A program made the position numbers and the translations under genes. From Microbacterium immunditiarum (GTDB taxonomy: Bacteria; Actinomycetota; Actinomycetes; Actinomycetales; Microbacteriaceae): a DNA stretch of 64,000 bases. The stretch's first letter is position 1, and each line of letters opens with the position of its first letter. This document shows positions 1 through 7,681 of the stretch, one piece after another. Below the pieces are notes generated by a model, which saw nothing but the letters and a program-made list of their open reading frames with translations, made no database searches and was not told the origin of the DNA. Location of the stretch: assembly GCF_013409785.1 (NCBI RefSeq), contig NZ_JACCBV010000001.1, forward strand, positions 3,658,001-3,722,000, given 5' to 3'.

Positions 1-720
1 GCGGAACGACCGATCGACCCCGCGCAGTTCCCCGATGCGGATCCCGCAGACCTCGTGCCCGGAGCACTCGTGTTCGCGCAGACCGACGGCCCGGTCGACC
101 TGCGCGACTGGCGCCGGTGGTGGCGATGGGTTCCTGGCGCGTCGTGGCTTCACCCGCAGGGCCCGGAGTCGACGATCGACGACCGTCTGGAGCATCCGGT
201 CGTGCAGGTCGCGTACGCGGATGCCCTCGCCTACGCCGCCTGGGCGGGCAAGCGCCTGCCGACCGAGGCCGAGTTCGAGTTCGCGGCTCGAGGAGGGCAC
301 GAGGGCCGGCGCTTCGCGTGGGGCGACGTGCCGTACCCCGACGGCGTGCCGCGCGCCAATACGTGGCTGGGGCGGTTCCCATACGAGAACCGCGGCCGCC
401 ATGGCGCCGGCACCGCGCCGGTCGGCAGCTACCCGCCCGACGATCACGGGCTTCACGACATGATCGGCAACGTGTGGGAGTGGACGAGCGATCTGTACAC
501 GCCGCGCCACATGGTTCCCGACCTGCGCCCGGTCGACGCCGAGAAGCGGCCGAACCTCCTCGCGTCGGCTCCCGGCGAGCAGTCGACGGTGCGACGCGTG
601 CTCAAGGGCGGGTCGTACCTGTGCTCGCCCGACTATTGCCTGCGCTTCCGCCCCGCCGCGCGATCGCCGCAGGCCGAGGACACCGCGACGACGCACATCG
701 GCTTCCGCTGCGCGCGGTGA
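1..720 (+). CDS. Formylglycine-generating enzyme family protein (5' end outside window)
   Basis: The reading frame is open from base 1 to a TGA at 718-720, so the N-terminus lies upstream of the window. The visible 239 residues carry the FGE-sulfatase fold: the core motif IGNVWEWTSD, then LKGGSYLCSPDYCLRFR and the terminal GFRCAR. The two cysteines in the CxxxxC arrangement of LCSPDYC match the copper-binding active-site pair of aerobic formylglycine-generating enzymes, which oxidise a cysteine in a CxPxR motif of sulfatases to formylglycine. A true FGE rather than a cysteine-less SUMF paralogue is therefore likely. A partner sulfatase should lie upstream, but none is visible here. Confidence 0.9.
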   Translation, partial: AERPIDPAQFPDADPADLVPGALVFAQTDGPVDLRDWRRWWRWVPGASWLHPQGPESTIDDRLEHPVVQVAYADALAYAAWAGKRLPTEAEFEFAARGGHEGRRFAWGDVPYPDGVPRANTWLGRFPYENRGRHGAGTAPVGSYPPDDHGLHDMIGNVWEWTSDLYTPRHMVPDLRPVDAEKRPNLLASAPGEQSTVRRVLKGGSYLCSPDYCLRFRPAARSPQAEDTATTHIGFRCAR

Positions 721-733
721 GGTTGGGGCGACG

Positions 734-1810
734 TCAGGTCTTCTGGTCCTGCCTCGGCACGACCACCTCGCGGATGATGAGCAGGATCGAGGCCATCACG
801 GGGAGCGCGACGAGCACGCCGAGGATGCCCATGAGGGCGCCGCCCACCATCGCTCCGATCAGCACGAGGGCCGCCGGGATCGCGATCGCGCGGTTCATGA
901 TGCGAGGGCTGAGGACGTACGACTCGATCTGGATGTAGATCAGGTACCCGATCGCGAAGATGAGCGCCTGCGTGGGACTGGAGAACAGCGCCACGACCGC
1001 TCCGAGAACGAGGAAGATGACCGATCCGAACAGCGGGACGAGCGTGATCACGAACGCGATGGCCGCCATGAGCGCGGGGAACGGCAGCCCGATCGCGAGA
1101 TGCAGGAGGAACACCGCTCCGGCGTTGAACGCCGAGAGGATGACCGAGCCGATGAGCGAGGCGCCGACCGACTTCGTGATGCGCTCGGTGAAGTCGGCCA
1201 CGCGCTCGCGCCGGTGGGCGGGGGCGAGAGCGTAGAACGCCTTCTTGATCGCGGGCAGCGAGGCGAGGAAGTACAGCGTGAGCGCCGTGACGACGAACGC
1301 GGCGGAGAGGAAGCTCGCGAGCCCCGCGCCGACGGCGAGGATCCCTCCGCCCAGCGCCAGCACCGTGTCGGGGTCGCCGAAGAACGCCGTGAGCTGGTCC
1401 ACGGCCGAGTCGACGCCCTCGCGCGCGTGGTCGCCGAGGGCGAGGTACCAGTCCGCCTCCTGGATGGACCGGACCCGATCCGGGATCGCCGCGACGAGCG
1501 CGACGACCTGCCCGATCACCGGCGGCAGCACGAAGATCGCGAGCGCCGCGACGAGCAGCGCGAAGGCGCCGAACACGATCGCGATGCCCCCGCCGCGAGG
1601 CACGCGATGTCGCTCGAGCCGCACCACGATCGGGTCGAGGGCCACGGCGACGAACATCGCAAGCACGATGTACACGAGGATCGTCGAGATCGATCCGAGC
1701 GCGACGCCGAGCACGATGGCACCCAGCACGCCGAGGGCTCCGATGAATCCGAGGGCGAGCGGGTGCTCCAGCGCCGTCCGCACCCGCCGCGTGTCCGCTT
1801 CACTGGTCAT
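734..1810 (-). CDS. AI-2E family transporter (PerM-like permease)
   Basis: This is a 358-residue hydrophobic protein starting with MTSEADTRRV. An N-terminal pair of membrane segments is followed by a soluble stretch (roughly residues 75-150) and then about five further membrane segments ending near GVLVALPVMASILLIIREVV. That is the AI-2E_transport/PerM layout. Members export signalling molecules or act as ion antiporters, so the substrate cannot be read from sequence. The open frame continues far upstream of the chosen ATG, but that extension is Arg/His/Pro-rich antisense translation of the next gene and is not believed. It is divergent from the SRPBCC-like gene with a 60-base gap. Confidence 0.85.
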   Translation of the reverse strand: MTSEADTRRVRTALEHPLALGFIGALGVLGAIVLGVALGSISTILVYIVLAMFVAVALDPIVVRLERHRVPRGGGIAIVFGAFALLVAALAIFVLPPVIGQVVALVAAIPDRVRSIQEADWYLALGDHAREGVDSAVDQLTAFFGDPDTVLALGGGILAVGAGLASFLSAAFVVTALTLYFLASLPAIKKAFYALAPAHRRERVADFTERITKSVGASLIGSVILSAFNAGAVFLLHLAIGLPFPALMAAIAFVITLVPLFGSVIFLVLGAVVALFSSPTQALIFAIGYLIYIQIESYVLSPRIMNRAIAIPAALVLIGAMVGGALMGILGVLVALPVMASILLIIREVVVPRQDQKT

Positions 1811-1870
1811 GCCTGACGGTATTCCGGCGCGAGCCGGCCGGACATCACGCGATCTGCGCGAGACTGAGGC

Positions 1871-2416
1871 ATGCGCGTTCTGCAGAAGCTTGTGATCGAC
1901 ATCGATGCGGATGCCGCGTGGCGCGCCCTGCACTCCCCGCGAGCGGTGGCCGAGCTCTACGGCCCGCTCATGATGCTCGAGCCCCTCGACCCCGACGGCC
2001 TGCCCACGAGCTGGCAGCCCGGCGGCGAGGTCGGCGTGCAGCTGCGACTCGGCGGGATCGTCCCGATGGGGCGGCAGCTCATCCATGTGAGCGACCGCGT
2101 CGTCGCCGACCCCGCCCCCGGCTCGGGCGGGGGCCCCGTGAGGATCTTCCGCGACAGCGGCATCCCGGTGTCCGGCCCGCTCGCGGGGCTCGATGTGTGG
2201 GACCACCAGATCGCCGTGTCGCCCGCGCCCGGCAACCCGTCCAAGACGCTGTGGCGCGACCGTCTCGTGATCGGCGGGCCGACCGCTCCCGTGCTGTGGC
2301 CCGTCCTGTGGACGATGTGGGAGTGGCGCGCGGCGCGCCTGCGCGCGCTCGCGCCGTCCTGGGCGCATGACTTCGCACCCGCCGAGATGCCTGACCAGTC
2401 GGATCAGCCCGAATAG
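1871..2416 (+). CDS. Hypothetical protein, SRPBCC/START-like
   Basis: This is a 181-residue protein with no signal peptide. The N-terminal strand MRVLQKLVIDIDADAAWRAL followed by a short helix, then LGGIVPMGRQLIHVSD and a C-terminal helix around WTMWEWRAARLRALAPSW, resembles the helix-grip fold of SRPBCC ligand-binding proteins. The fold call is an inference from pattern and no catalytic motif is visible. It is divergent from the AI-2E permease and convergent with the FtsX-type permease. Its TAG stop is embedded in the base of a strong terminator hairpin. Function unknown. Confidence 0.7.
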   Translation: MRVLQKLVIDIDADAAWRALHSPRAVAELYGPLMMLEPLDPDGLPTSWQPGGEVGVQLRLGGIVPMGRQLIHVSDRVVADPAPGSGGGPVRIFRDSGIPVSGPLAGLDVWDHQIAVSPAPGNPSKTLWRDRLVIGGPTAPVLWPVLWTMWEWRAARLRALAPSWAHDFAPAEMPDQSDQPE

Positions 2417-2456
2417 ACGGATGCCCCGGCCGAAGCCAGGGCCGGGGCATCCGTCT
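2415..2456. terminator. Perfect 17-bp hairpin, bidirectional terminator
   Basis: Arms 2415-2431 and 2440-2456 are perfectly complementary over 17 bases with an 8-base loop. It lies between two convergent genes and starts inside the stop codon of the SRPBCC-like gene. There is no T-run, as is usual in high-GC actinobacteria. The arms are built from GGATGCC/GGCATCC. Confidence 0.8.
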
Positions 2457-2463
2457 CACCCGA

Positions 2464-3936
2464 TCACTCCGCGAGCGCCTCGACGGGCGCCACGCGGGTC
2501 GCGAGCCGCGTCGGCACCACCGCGGCCACGAGGGTGAGCACGATCGTCCCGACGACGATCGCGAGGACCGGCCACAGCGGCACTGCCGGCGCGACGAAGT
2601 TCCCGACGCGCGGGGCATCCGGGTCGATCGGAACAGAGCCCAGCAGAGACTGCGCACCCGCCCACCCGTAGGCGATCCCGAGCACGAGTCCCGTCGCGAG
2701 CGCGGCGATCGTGAGGTGGGCGGCCTCGAGCAGCACGACGCGGCGCACCTGGCCGCTCGAGAGCCCGAGCGCGCGCAGCAGGCCCAGCTCGCGGCGACGC
2801 TGCACGATTCCGAGGGTCAGCAGGTTCACGAGGCCGACCGCCGCGATCACCGCGGACACGGCGACGATCGCCATCATGATGGCCGAGAACGAGTCGATGA
2901 CGGTCGTCATCTCCTCAGGCAGCTCGCCGCCGGCGGACTTCGTGAGCACCGCCTTCACGCTCTCGAGCGCGACCGCGAACATCGTGACGAGCGTGACGCC
3001 CATGACGACGCCGATGGCCATGCGGCTCGAGCGCTCGGGGTAGCGCAGTGCGTTCTCGGCGGCGAGGCGCGCGACCGCGGTGCGTCCGAAGGCGCGGCCC
3101 ACGAGCCGCAGCACGGGAGGCATCACGAGCGTCGCACCGAGCGCGATGCCGGTGAAGGAGATGATCCCGCCGAGGAACGCGATGAAGATGCCGAACACCG
3201 AGAGGAGCCCCGCCGCGATGCCGAGTGCGAGCAGTCCGCCGCCGATGATCACGAGCACGAGCGCGACGATGTTGCGCCCGCTGCGCTTCGCGATGCGCTC
3301 GTGCGAGGTCTCGACCGATCCGCCGAGCGCCTGCAGCGGGGTGACCGCGAGCACCCGGCGCGAGCCCGCCCACGCGGCGGCCCACGTCGTGAGCGCGACG
3401 ATGACCGCAGGCGCGAGGAGCACCGCCTGCACGACGCTGTACTCGACGCCCGACAGGCCGAGCAGCTGTGTCATGAGCGCGGCTCCCGCCGCCGACAGCG
3501 CGGTGCCGGCGACGAGCCCCGCGAACGCGCCGATGATCCCGACGACGAGCCCCTGGCGCGCGACCTCGACCCGCTGAGAGCGGGCCGACGCCCCGATGAG
3601 GCGCAGCAGGGCGATGCGCCGCGTGCGGCCGGCGACGACGGTCGAGAACGTGTTCGCCGTGACCATCGACGCGACGTAGACCGCGACCGCGACGAGCAGC
3701 ACCGCGAGGATCGCGACGACCGCCGCGAGCGTCTCGCTGTCACCGATGTAGGGGTCGGCCCGCAGCATCGCGCCGATGTAGCCGGTCGCCGAGATGAGCA
3801 CGACGCCGAACGCGGTCGAGATCGCCGACACGAGGATGCTCGCGCCCATGCCGCGGTCGCGCAGCCACGAGAGCGATCCGGATGCGGCGGCCCGCGGCAT
3901 CCGCGACACCGCATCGGCCGTGGCGACGGCGGTCAC
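2464..3936 (-). CDS. ABC transporter permease, FtsX/MacB-like
   Basis: This is a 490-residue membrane protein with two FtsX-type modules. The first includes GRTRRIALLRLIGASARSQR (about residues 105-125), and the second includes QRRRELGLLRALGLSSGQVR (about 375-395). These are the cytoplasmic coupling segments that meet the ATPase. The extracellular loops are unusually short, so the large MacB-type periplasmic domain is essentially absent. The start is a GTG whose bases overlap the TGA of the ATPase (GTGA), giving translational coupling. Probable role: export of a lipid, peptide or antibiotic, paired with the adjacent ATPase. The substrate cannot be told. Confidence 0.85.
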   Translation of the reverse strand: MTAVATADAVSRMPRAAASGSLSWLRDRGMGASILVSAISTAFGVVLISATGYIGAMLRADPYIGDSETLAAVVAILAVLLVAVAVYVASMVTANTFSTVVAGRTRRIALLRLIGASARSQRVEVARQGLVVGIIGAFAGLVAGTALSAAGAALMTQLLGLSGVEYSVVQAVLLAPAVIVALTTWAAAWAGSRRVLAVTPLQALGGSVETSHERIAKRSGRNIVALVLVIIGGGLLALGIAAGLLSVFGIFIAFLGGIISFTGIALGATLVMPPVLRLVGRAFGRTAVARLAAENALRYPERSSRMAIGVVMGVTLVTMFAVALESVKAVLTKSAGGELPEEMTTVIDSFSAIMMAIVAVSAVIAAVGLVNLLTLGIVQRRRELGLLRALGLSSGQVRRVVLLEAAHLTIAALATGLVLGIAYGWAGAQSLLGSVPIDPDAPRVGNFVAPAVPLWPVLAIVVGTIVLTLVAAVVPTRLATRVAPVEALAE

Positions 3937-4730
3937 GCGCGCACCTCCTCGGCGACGGGCGCCGCACCGGTCGTGCCGAGCTCGGACGCGAGCATGTACG
4001 CCGAGATCTCCTCCGCGGTCTGCTGCGGCTTGTCGGCGACGATGCGGCCGTCGCCGAGGAACAGCACGCGATCGGCGTGAGCCGCGGCGATCGGGTCGTG
4101 CGTGACCATCGCGATCGACTGTCCGTGCTCGCGGCTCGCCTCGGCGAGGAGCGCGAGCACCTCGCGACCCGAGCGCGAGTCGAGGTTGCCGGTCGGCTCG
4201 TCGGCGAACACGAGGTCGGGCGCGGTCGCCAGGGCGCGCGCGATCGCGACGCGCTGCTGCTGGCCGCCGCTCAGCTCGTGCGGGCGGTGGTTCAGGCGCG
4301 AGCGCAGGCCGAGCGAGTCGATGAGACCGTCGATGCGCGCGCGCTCGAGGGCCGACGGCATGCGGCCGTCGAGGTCGAACGGCAGCAGGATGTTGCCGAG
4401 GGCGTCGAGGGTCGGCACGAGGTTGAACGACTGGAACACGAACCCGACGCGCCGGCGGCGCAGGATCGTGAGCTCGAGGTCGGAGAGGCCCGTGATGTCG
4501 GTGTCGCCGATCCACGCGCGGCCGCCGGTCGGGGCGTCCAGGCCCGCCATGAGGTGCATGAGCGTGGACTTGCCCGAGCCCGACGGGCCCATGATGGCGG
4601 TGAACTCTCCGCGACGGATGCCGACGCTCACGTCGTCCAGAGCGCGCACCGCCCCCTCGCCCGAGCCGTAGGTCTTGGTGACGTTCTGCACCCGGGCGGC
4701 GAGGCCCAGGTCTGTCGAGGTGATGTGCAT
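3933..4730 (-). CDS. ABC transporter ATP-binding protein (LolD/MacB type)
   Basis: This is a 265-residue ATPase with Walker A GPSGSGKST (about residue 50), signature LSGGQQQRVAIARAL, Walker B LVFADEPTGNLDS and an H-loop in VTHDP. It belongs to the LolD/MacB/FtsE clade that pairs with FtsX-like permeases. I chose the ATG giving MHITSTDLGL. An ATG 27 codons upstream is possible but adds an Arg/Pro-rich stretch foreign to the family. The gene overlaps the permease gene by 4 bases. It lies downstream of a response regulator gene in the same direction, so it may be that regulator's target. Confidence 0.9.
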   Translation of the reverse strand: MHITSTDLGLAARVQNVTKTYGSGEGAVRALDDVSVGIRRGEFTAIMGPSGSGKSTLMHLMAGLDAPTGGRAWIGDTDITGLSDLELTILRRRRVGFVFQSFNLVPTLDALGNILLPFDLDGRMPSALERARIDGLIDSLGLRSRLNHRPHELSGGQQQRVAIARALATAPDLVFADEPTGNLDSRSGREVLALLAEASREHGQSIAMVTHDPIAAAHADRVLFLGDGRIVADKPQQTAEEISAYMLASELGTTGAAPVAEEVRA

Positions 4731-4815
4731 GTCTGCGACGCTACGGATGCCGGTGGGGCGGTCGCGTCGGCCCGGAGGCGCATCCGCGTACATCCGAAGG
4801 ATGATTCCCACCCCG

Positions 4816-4845
4816 GCGCTTCGTCTCGCTGACGGAGCGAAGCGC
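4816..4845 (-). terminator. Hairpin after the response regulator gene; copy of a dispersed repeat
   Basis: Arms GCGCTTCG (4816-4823) and CGAAGCGC (4838-4845) sit at the stop codon of the response regulator gene. The sequence shares the AGCGAGACGAAGCG core with intergenic repeats near 16937 and 38681. It probably separates the two-component operon from the ABC genes. Confidence 0.55.
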
Positions 4846-5498
4846 TACGCGAGCCCGTGCTCGTACGCGAACACGACCAGCTGCACCCGATCGCGCAGGC
4901 CGAGCTTGGTGAGGATCCGGCTGATGTGCGTCTTCACCGTCGCCTCCGACAGGAACTCGCGCGCCGCGATCTCGGCGTTGGACAGGCCGCGCGCGGCGAG
5001 CGCGAAGATCTCGCGCTCGCGCTCGGTGAGGTCGGCGTACTCGCGCGGCGGCGCGCTCTGCGCGGGTGCGGAGAAGTGCGCGAACAGGTCGCGCGTCGCC
5101 GACGCCGCGATCACGGCAGACCCCGAGTGCACGGTGCGGATCGCCGCGAGCAGGAACTCCGGCTCGGCGTCCTTGAGCAGGAACCCGCTCGCCCCTTCGC
5201 GGATCGCCCGGGCCGCCGCTTCGTCGAGGTCGAACGTCGTGAGCATCACGATGCGCGGCGGGTCGGGGTCGCGCAGCAGCTCGGCCGTCGCCGTGAGGCC
5301 GTCCATGACCGGCATCCGGATGTCCATCAGCACGACGTCGGGCCGCGACGCCCGCACGACCGAGAGGGCCTCGCGCCCGTCGGACGCCTCGCCCACGATC
5401 TCCAGGTCGGGCTGCGAGCCGACGAGCATGCGGATGCCGGCGCGGAACAGCGCCTGGTCGTCGACGAGCACGACCCGGATCGTGCCCGCAGCACTCAC
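4845..5498 (-). CDS. NarL/LuxR-family response regulator
   Basis: This is a 217-residue two-domain regulator. The receiver domain has the acidic pair in VVLVDDQ, the phospho-acceptor Asp in DVVLMDIRMP (about residue 57) and the conserved Lys in FLLKD. The C-terminal LuxR helix-turn-helix reads LTEREREIFALAARGLSNAEI. The GTG start overlaps the histidine kinase stop codon (GTGA), so the two are translated together. It is probably phosphorylated by the adjacent kinase and controls the ABC exporter downstream, which is an inference from adjacency. Confidence 0.93.
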   Translation of the reverse strand: MSAAGTIRVVLVDDQALFRAGIRMLVGSQPDLEIVGEASDGREALSVVRASRPDVVLMDIRMPVMDGLTATAELLRDPDPPRIVMLTTFDLDEAAARAIREGASGFLLKDAEPEFLLAAIRTVHSGSAVIAASATRDLFAHFSAPAQSAPPREYADLTEREREIFALAARGLSNAEIAAREFLSEATVKTHISRILTKLGLRDRVQLVVFAYEHGLA

Positions 5499-6676
5499 GA
5501 CGCGCCCCCGATCGGCAGCGTCGCGCGCACGACGAAGCCGTCGCCTTCGGCGCCCGCGTCGAGGCTTCCGCCGACCAGCTGCGCGCGCTCGCGCATGCCG
5601 ATCAGCCCGTGACGCCCACCCGTCGGCTGCTCGGCCGGGACGGTCGTCGCGAGCGGGTTGCGCACGTCGAGCTCGACACGATCCGGATGCCACGACAGCC
5701 GCACGACGACGGGGCCCGTGCCGTGGCGAAGGGAGTTCGTGAGGGCCTCCTGCAGGATGCGGTACACCGCGAGCTGGACCGCCGCGGGCGGCGTGCCGAC
5801 GGGCATCGGATCGACGTCGACGCGCAGCTCGAGCCCCGCAGCGCGCACCTGGGCGTAGAGCTCCTCGAGGTCGGCGAGCGTCGGCTGCGGGCCGTCCGCC
5901 TGCGAATGACGCAGCTGGGTGAGCAGCAGCCGCACGTCGGCGAGGGCCGAGCGCGCGGTGCTGGAGATCGTGCCGAGGGCGGCGGTCGCGGCATCCGGAT
6001 TCTCCGCCGCCGCGTACCGCGCACCGTCCGCCTGCGCGATCACGACCGCGAGCGAGTGCGCGACGACGTCGTGCATGTCGCGCGCGATGCGCACGCGCTC
6101 CTGCTCGGCGATCGCGTCCGCCTCGGCCCGCTGCTGCGCGAGCCGGTTCTCACGCGCGCGGATCGCCGTGCGCACGAGGGCGCCCGCGGTCCACGAGAGC
6201 ATGAGCGCGAACGTCGCCGCGATGTAGACGGCGACCGCGACGCTGATCGTGTCCCAGCTGAGGCCTCCGCTGCCGGGACCCGCGTACAGGTACAGGGTCG
6301 CCACGAGCGCGCCGCCCAGCGCCGAGGCGAGGCCGACCCAGAACACGCGGTCGGAGCCGTAGGCGGCCGCGGCGTACAGCACCGCGAAGACCGCGATATC
6401 GACCAGGCTCGGCATCCTGCCCGACGTCATCTGCAGGATGGCGGCCGCCCACGCGACGGCGAGCGCGAGCGCCGGCGACAGTCGGCGGACGGCGAGGGCC
6501 GCCGCGAACAGGACGACGACGATCCCGCCGAGCACGAGCGACAGCACGCCCCCGGAAAGCGGCGTGCCGAGGGCGCGCTGCGATACGAGCTCCAGCGGCA
6601 CCGCGACCGTGAGGAAGAACAGCGCGACGACGATGTCGACGATGAGCTGGTACGTCTTCAGCGGGCGGAGCACCAT
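5495..6676 (-). CDS. Sensor histidine kinase, HisKA_3/NarX type
   Basis: This is a 393-residue kinase. About six hydrophobic segments occupy residues 1-170 with almost no extracellular loop, suggesting sensing in or at the membrane. The phospho-acceptor His lies in the DHp helix ARDMHDVVAHSLAVVIAQA (about residue 215). The C-terminal HATPase domain shows the compact N box (EALTNSLRHG) and G box (GLIGMRERAQLVGG) of the LuxR-regulator kinases. It overlaps the response regulator gene by 4 bases and is divergent from the pyrimidine operon. Confidence 0.92.
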   Translation of the reverse strand: MVLRPLKTYQLIVDIVVALFFLTVAVPLELVSQRALGTPLSGGVLSLVLGGIVVVLFAAALAVRRLSPALALAVAWAAAILQMTSGRMPSLVDIAVFAVLYAAAAYGSDRVFWVGLASALGGALVATLYLYAGPGSGGLSWDTISVAVAVYIAATFALMLSWTAGALVRTAIRARENRLAQQRAEADAIAEQERVRIARDMHDVVAHSLAVVIAQADGARYAAAENPDAATAALGTISSTARSALADVRLLLTQLRHSQADGPQPTLADLEELYAQVRAAGLELRVDVDPMPVGTPPAAVQLAVYRILQEALTNSLRHGTGPVVVRLSWHPDRVELDVRNPLATTVPAEQPTGGRHGLIGMRERAQLVGGSLDAGAEGDGFVVRATLPIGGAS

Positions 6677-6693
6677 CTCACGCTACGTGAGGC

Positions 6694-6711
6694 CGGATGC
6701 CGCGGCATCCG
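6694..6711. repeat. 18-bp perfect palindrome CGGATGCCGCGGCATCCG
   Basis: A self-complementary 18-mer lies in the 128-base gap between the histidine kinase start and the amidase start. It is the purest instance in this window of the GGATGCC/GGCATCC word pair. It could be an operator or part of a general chromosomal motif; the sequence does not decide. Confidence 0.6.
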
Positions 6712-6804
6712 TCGCGAGATGTATCCGCGCGCCGTCGCGCGAAGCTCTTGTCCCGCGACGACACAGGCTCTACGGTGCCCACACAAGCGGAGAGAGGAAA
6801 CACG

Positions 6805-7653
6805 ATGACGACGGTACGTGCGGCGATCTCGCAGACGACCTGGACGGGCGACAAGGACTCGATGCTCGACAAGCACGAGGGCTTCGCCCGGGATGCGGCG
6901 GCCCAGGGCGCGCAGGTCGTGTGCTTCCAGGAGCTGTTCTACGGCCCCTACTTCGGCATCACGCAGGACAAGAAGTACTACCGCTTCGCGGAGCCCGCCG
7001 ACGGCCCGATCGTGCAGCGGTTCGCGGCCGTCGCGAAGGAGCTCGGGGTCGTGATGGTGCTGCCGATCTACGAGGAGGCGCAGACCGGGGTGTACTACAA
7101 CACGTCCGTGCTCGTCGACGCCGACGGCTCGATCCTGGGCACCTATCGCAAGAACCACCTGCCGAACCTCGAGAAGTTCTGGGAGAAGTTCTACTTCCGG
7201 CCCGGCAACCTCGGATACCCCGTGTTCGACACCGCCGTCGGCAAGGTCGGGATGTACATCTGCTACGACCGGCACTTCCCCGAGGGCTGGCGCGAGCTCG
7301 GGCTGGGCGGCGCGCACATGGTGTTCAACCCCAACGCGACCAAACCCGGCCTGTCGAACCGCCTGTGGGAGATCGAGGGTCCCGCAGCCGCCGTCGCGAA
7401 CGGCTACTTCGTGCTGCAGCCCAACCGCGTCGGCCGCGAGGACAACGAGTACGGCGAGGACGCCGTGACGTTCTACGGCACGAGCCAGGTGATCGACCCG
7501 CGCGGCGACTTCGTCGGCGAGCGCGGCTCGAACGAGCACGAGGAGCTGCTGGTCCGCGATCTGGATCTGGACATGGTCCAGGAGATGCGCGACGACTGGC
7601 AGTTCTACCGCGACCGCCGCCCCGACACGTACGGCGACATCGCCGCACCGTGA
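6805..7653 (+). CDS. Nitrilase-superfamily amidohydrolase, probable beta-ureidopropionase
   Basis: This is a 282-residue carbon-nitrogen hydrolase. The Glu-Lys-Cys triad is visible: Glu in CFQELFYGPYFG (about residue 45), Lys in YRKNHLPN (about 119) and Cys in MYICYDRHFPE (about 154). Next to dihydropyrimidinase the likely reaction is hydrolysis of N-carbamoyl-beta-alanine to beta-alanine, CO2 and ammonia. N-carbamoyl-putrescine or N-carbamoyl amino acids are alternatives. I chose the ATG of MTTVRAAISQ because it follows the purine-rich site AGAGAGGAAA. The longer upstream frame lacks a ribosome site. First gene of the operon, 28 bases before the next. Confidence 0.9.
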   Translation: MTTVRAAISQTTWTGDKDSMLDKHEGFARDAAAQGAQVVCFQELFYGPYFGITQDKKYYRFAEPADGPIVQRFAAVAKELGVVMVLPIYEEAQTGVYYNTSVLVDADGSILGTYRKNHLPNLEKFWEKFYFRPGNLGYPVFDTAVGKVGMYICYDRHFPEGWRELGLGGAHMVFNPNATKPGLSNRLWEIEGPAAAVANGYFVLQPNRVGREDNEYGEDAVTFYGTSQVIDPRGDFVGERGSNEHEELLVRDLDLDMVQEMRDDWQFYRDRRPDTYGDIAAP

Positions 7654-7681
7654 CCTGCGTCCGGACACGGAAGGATGAGGA

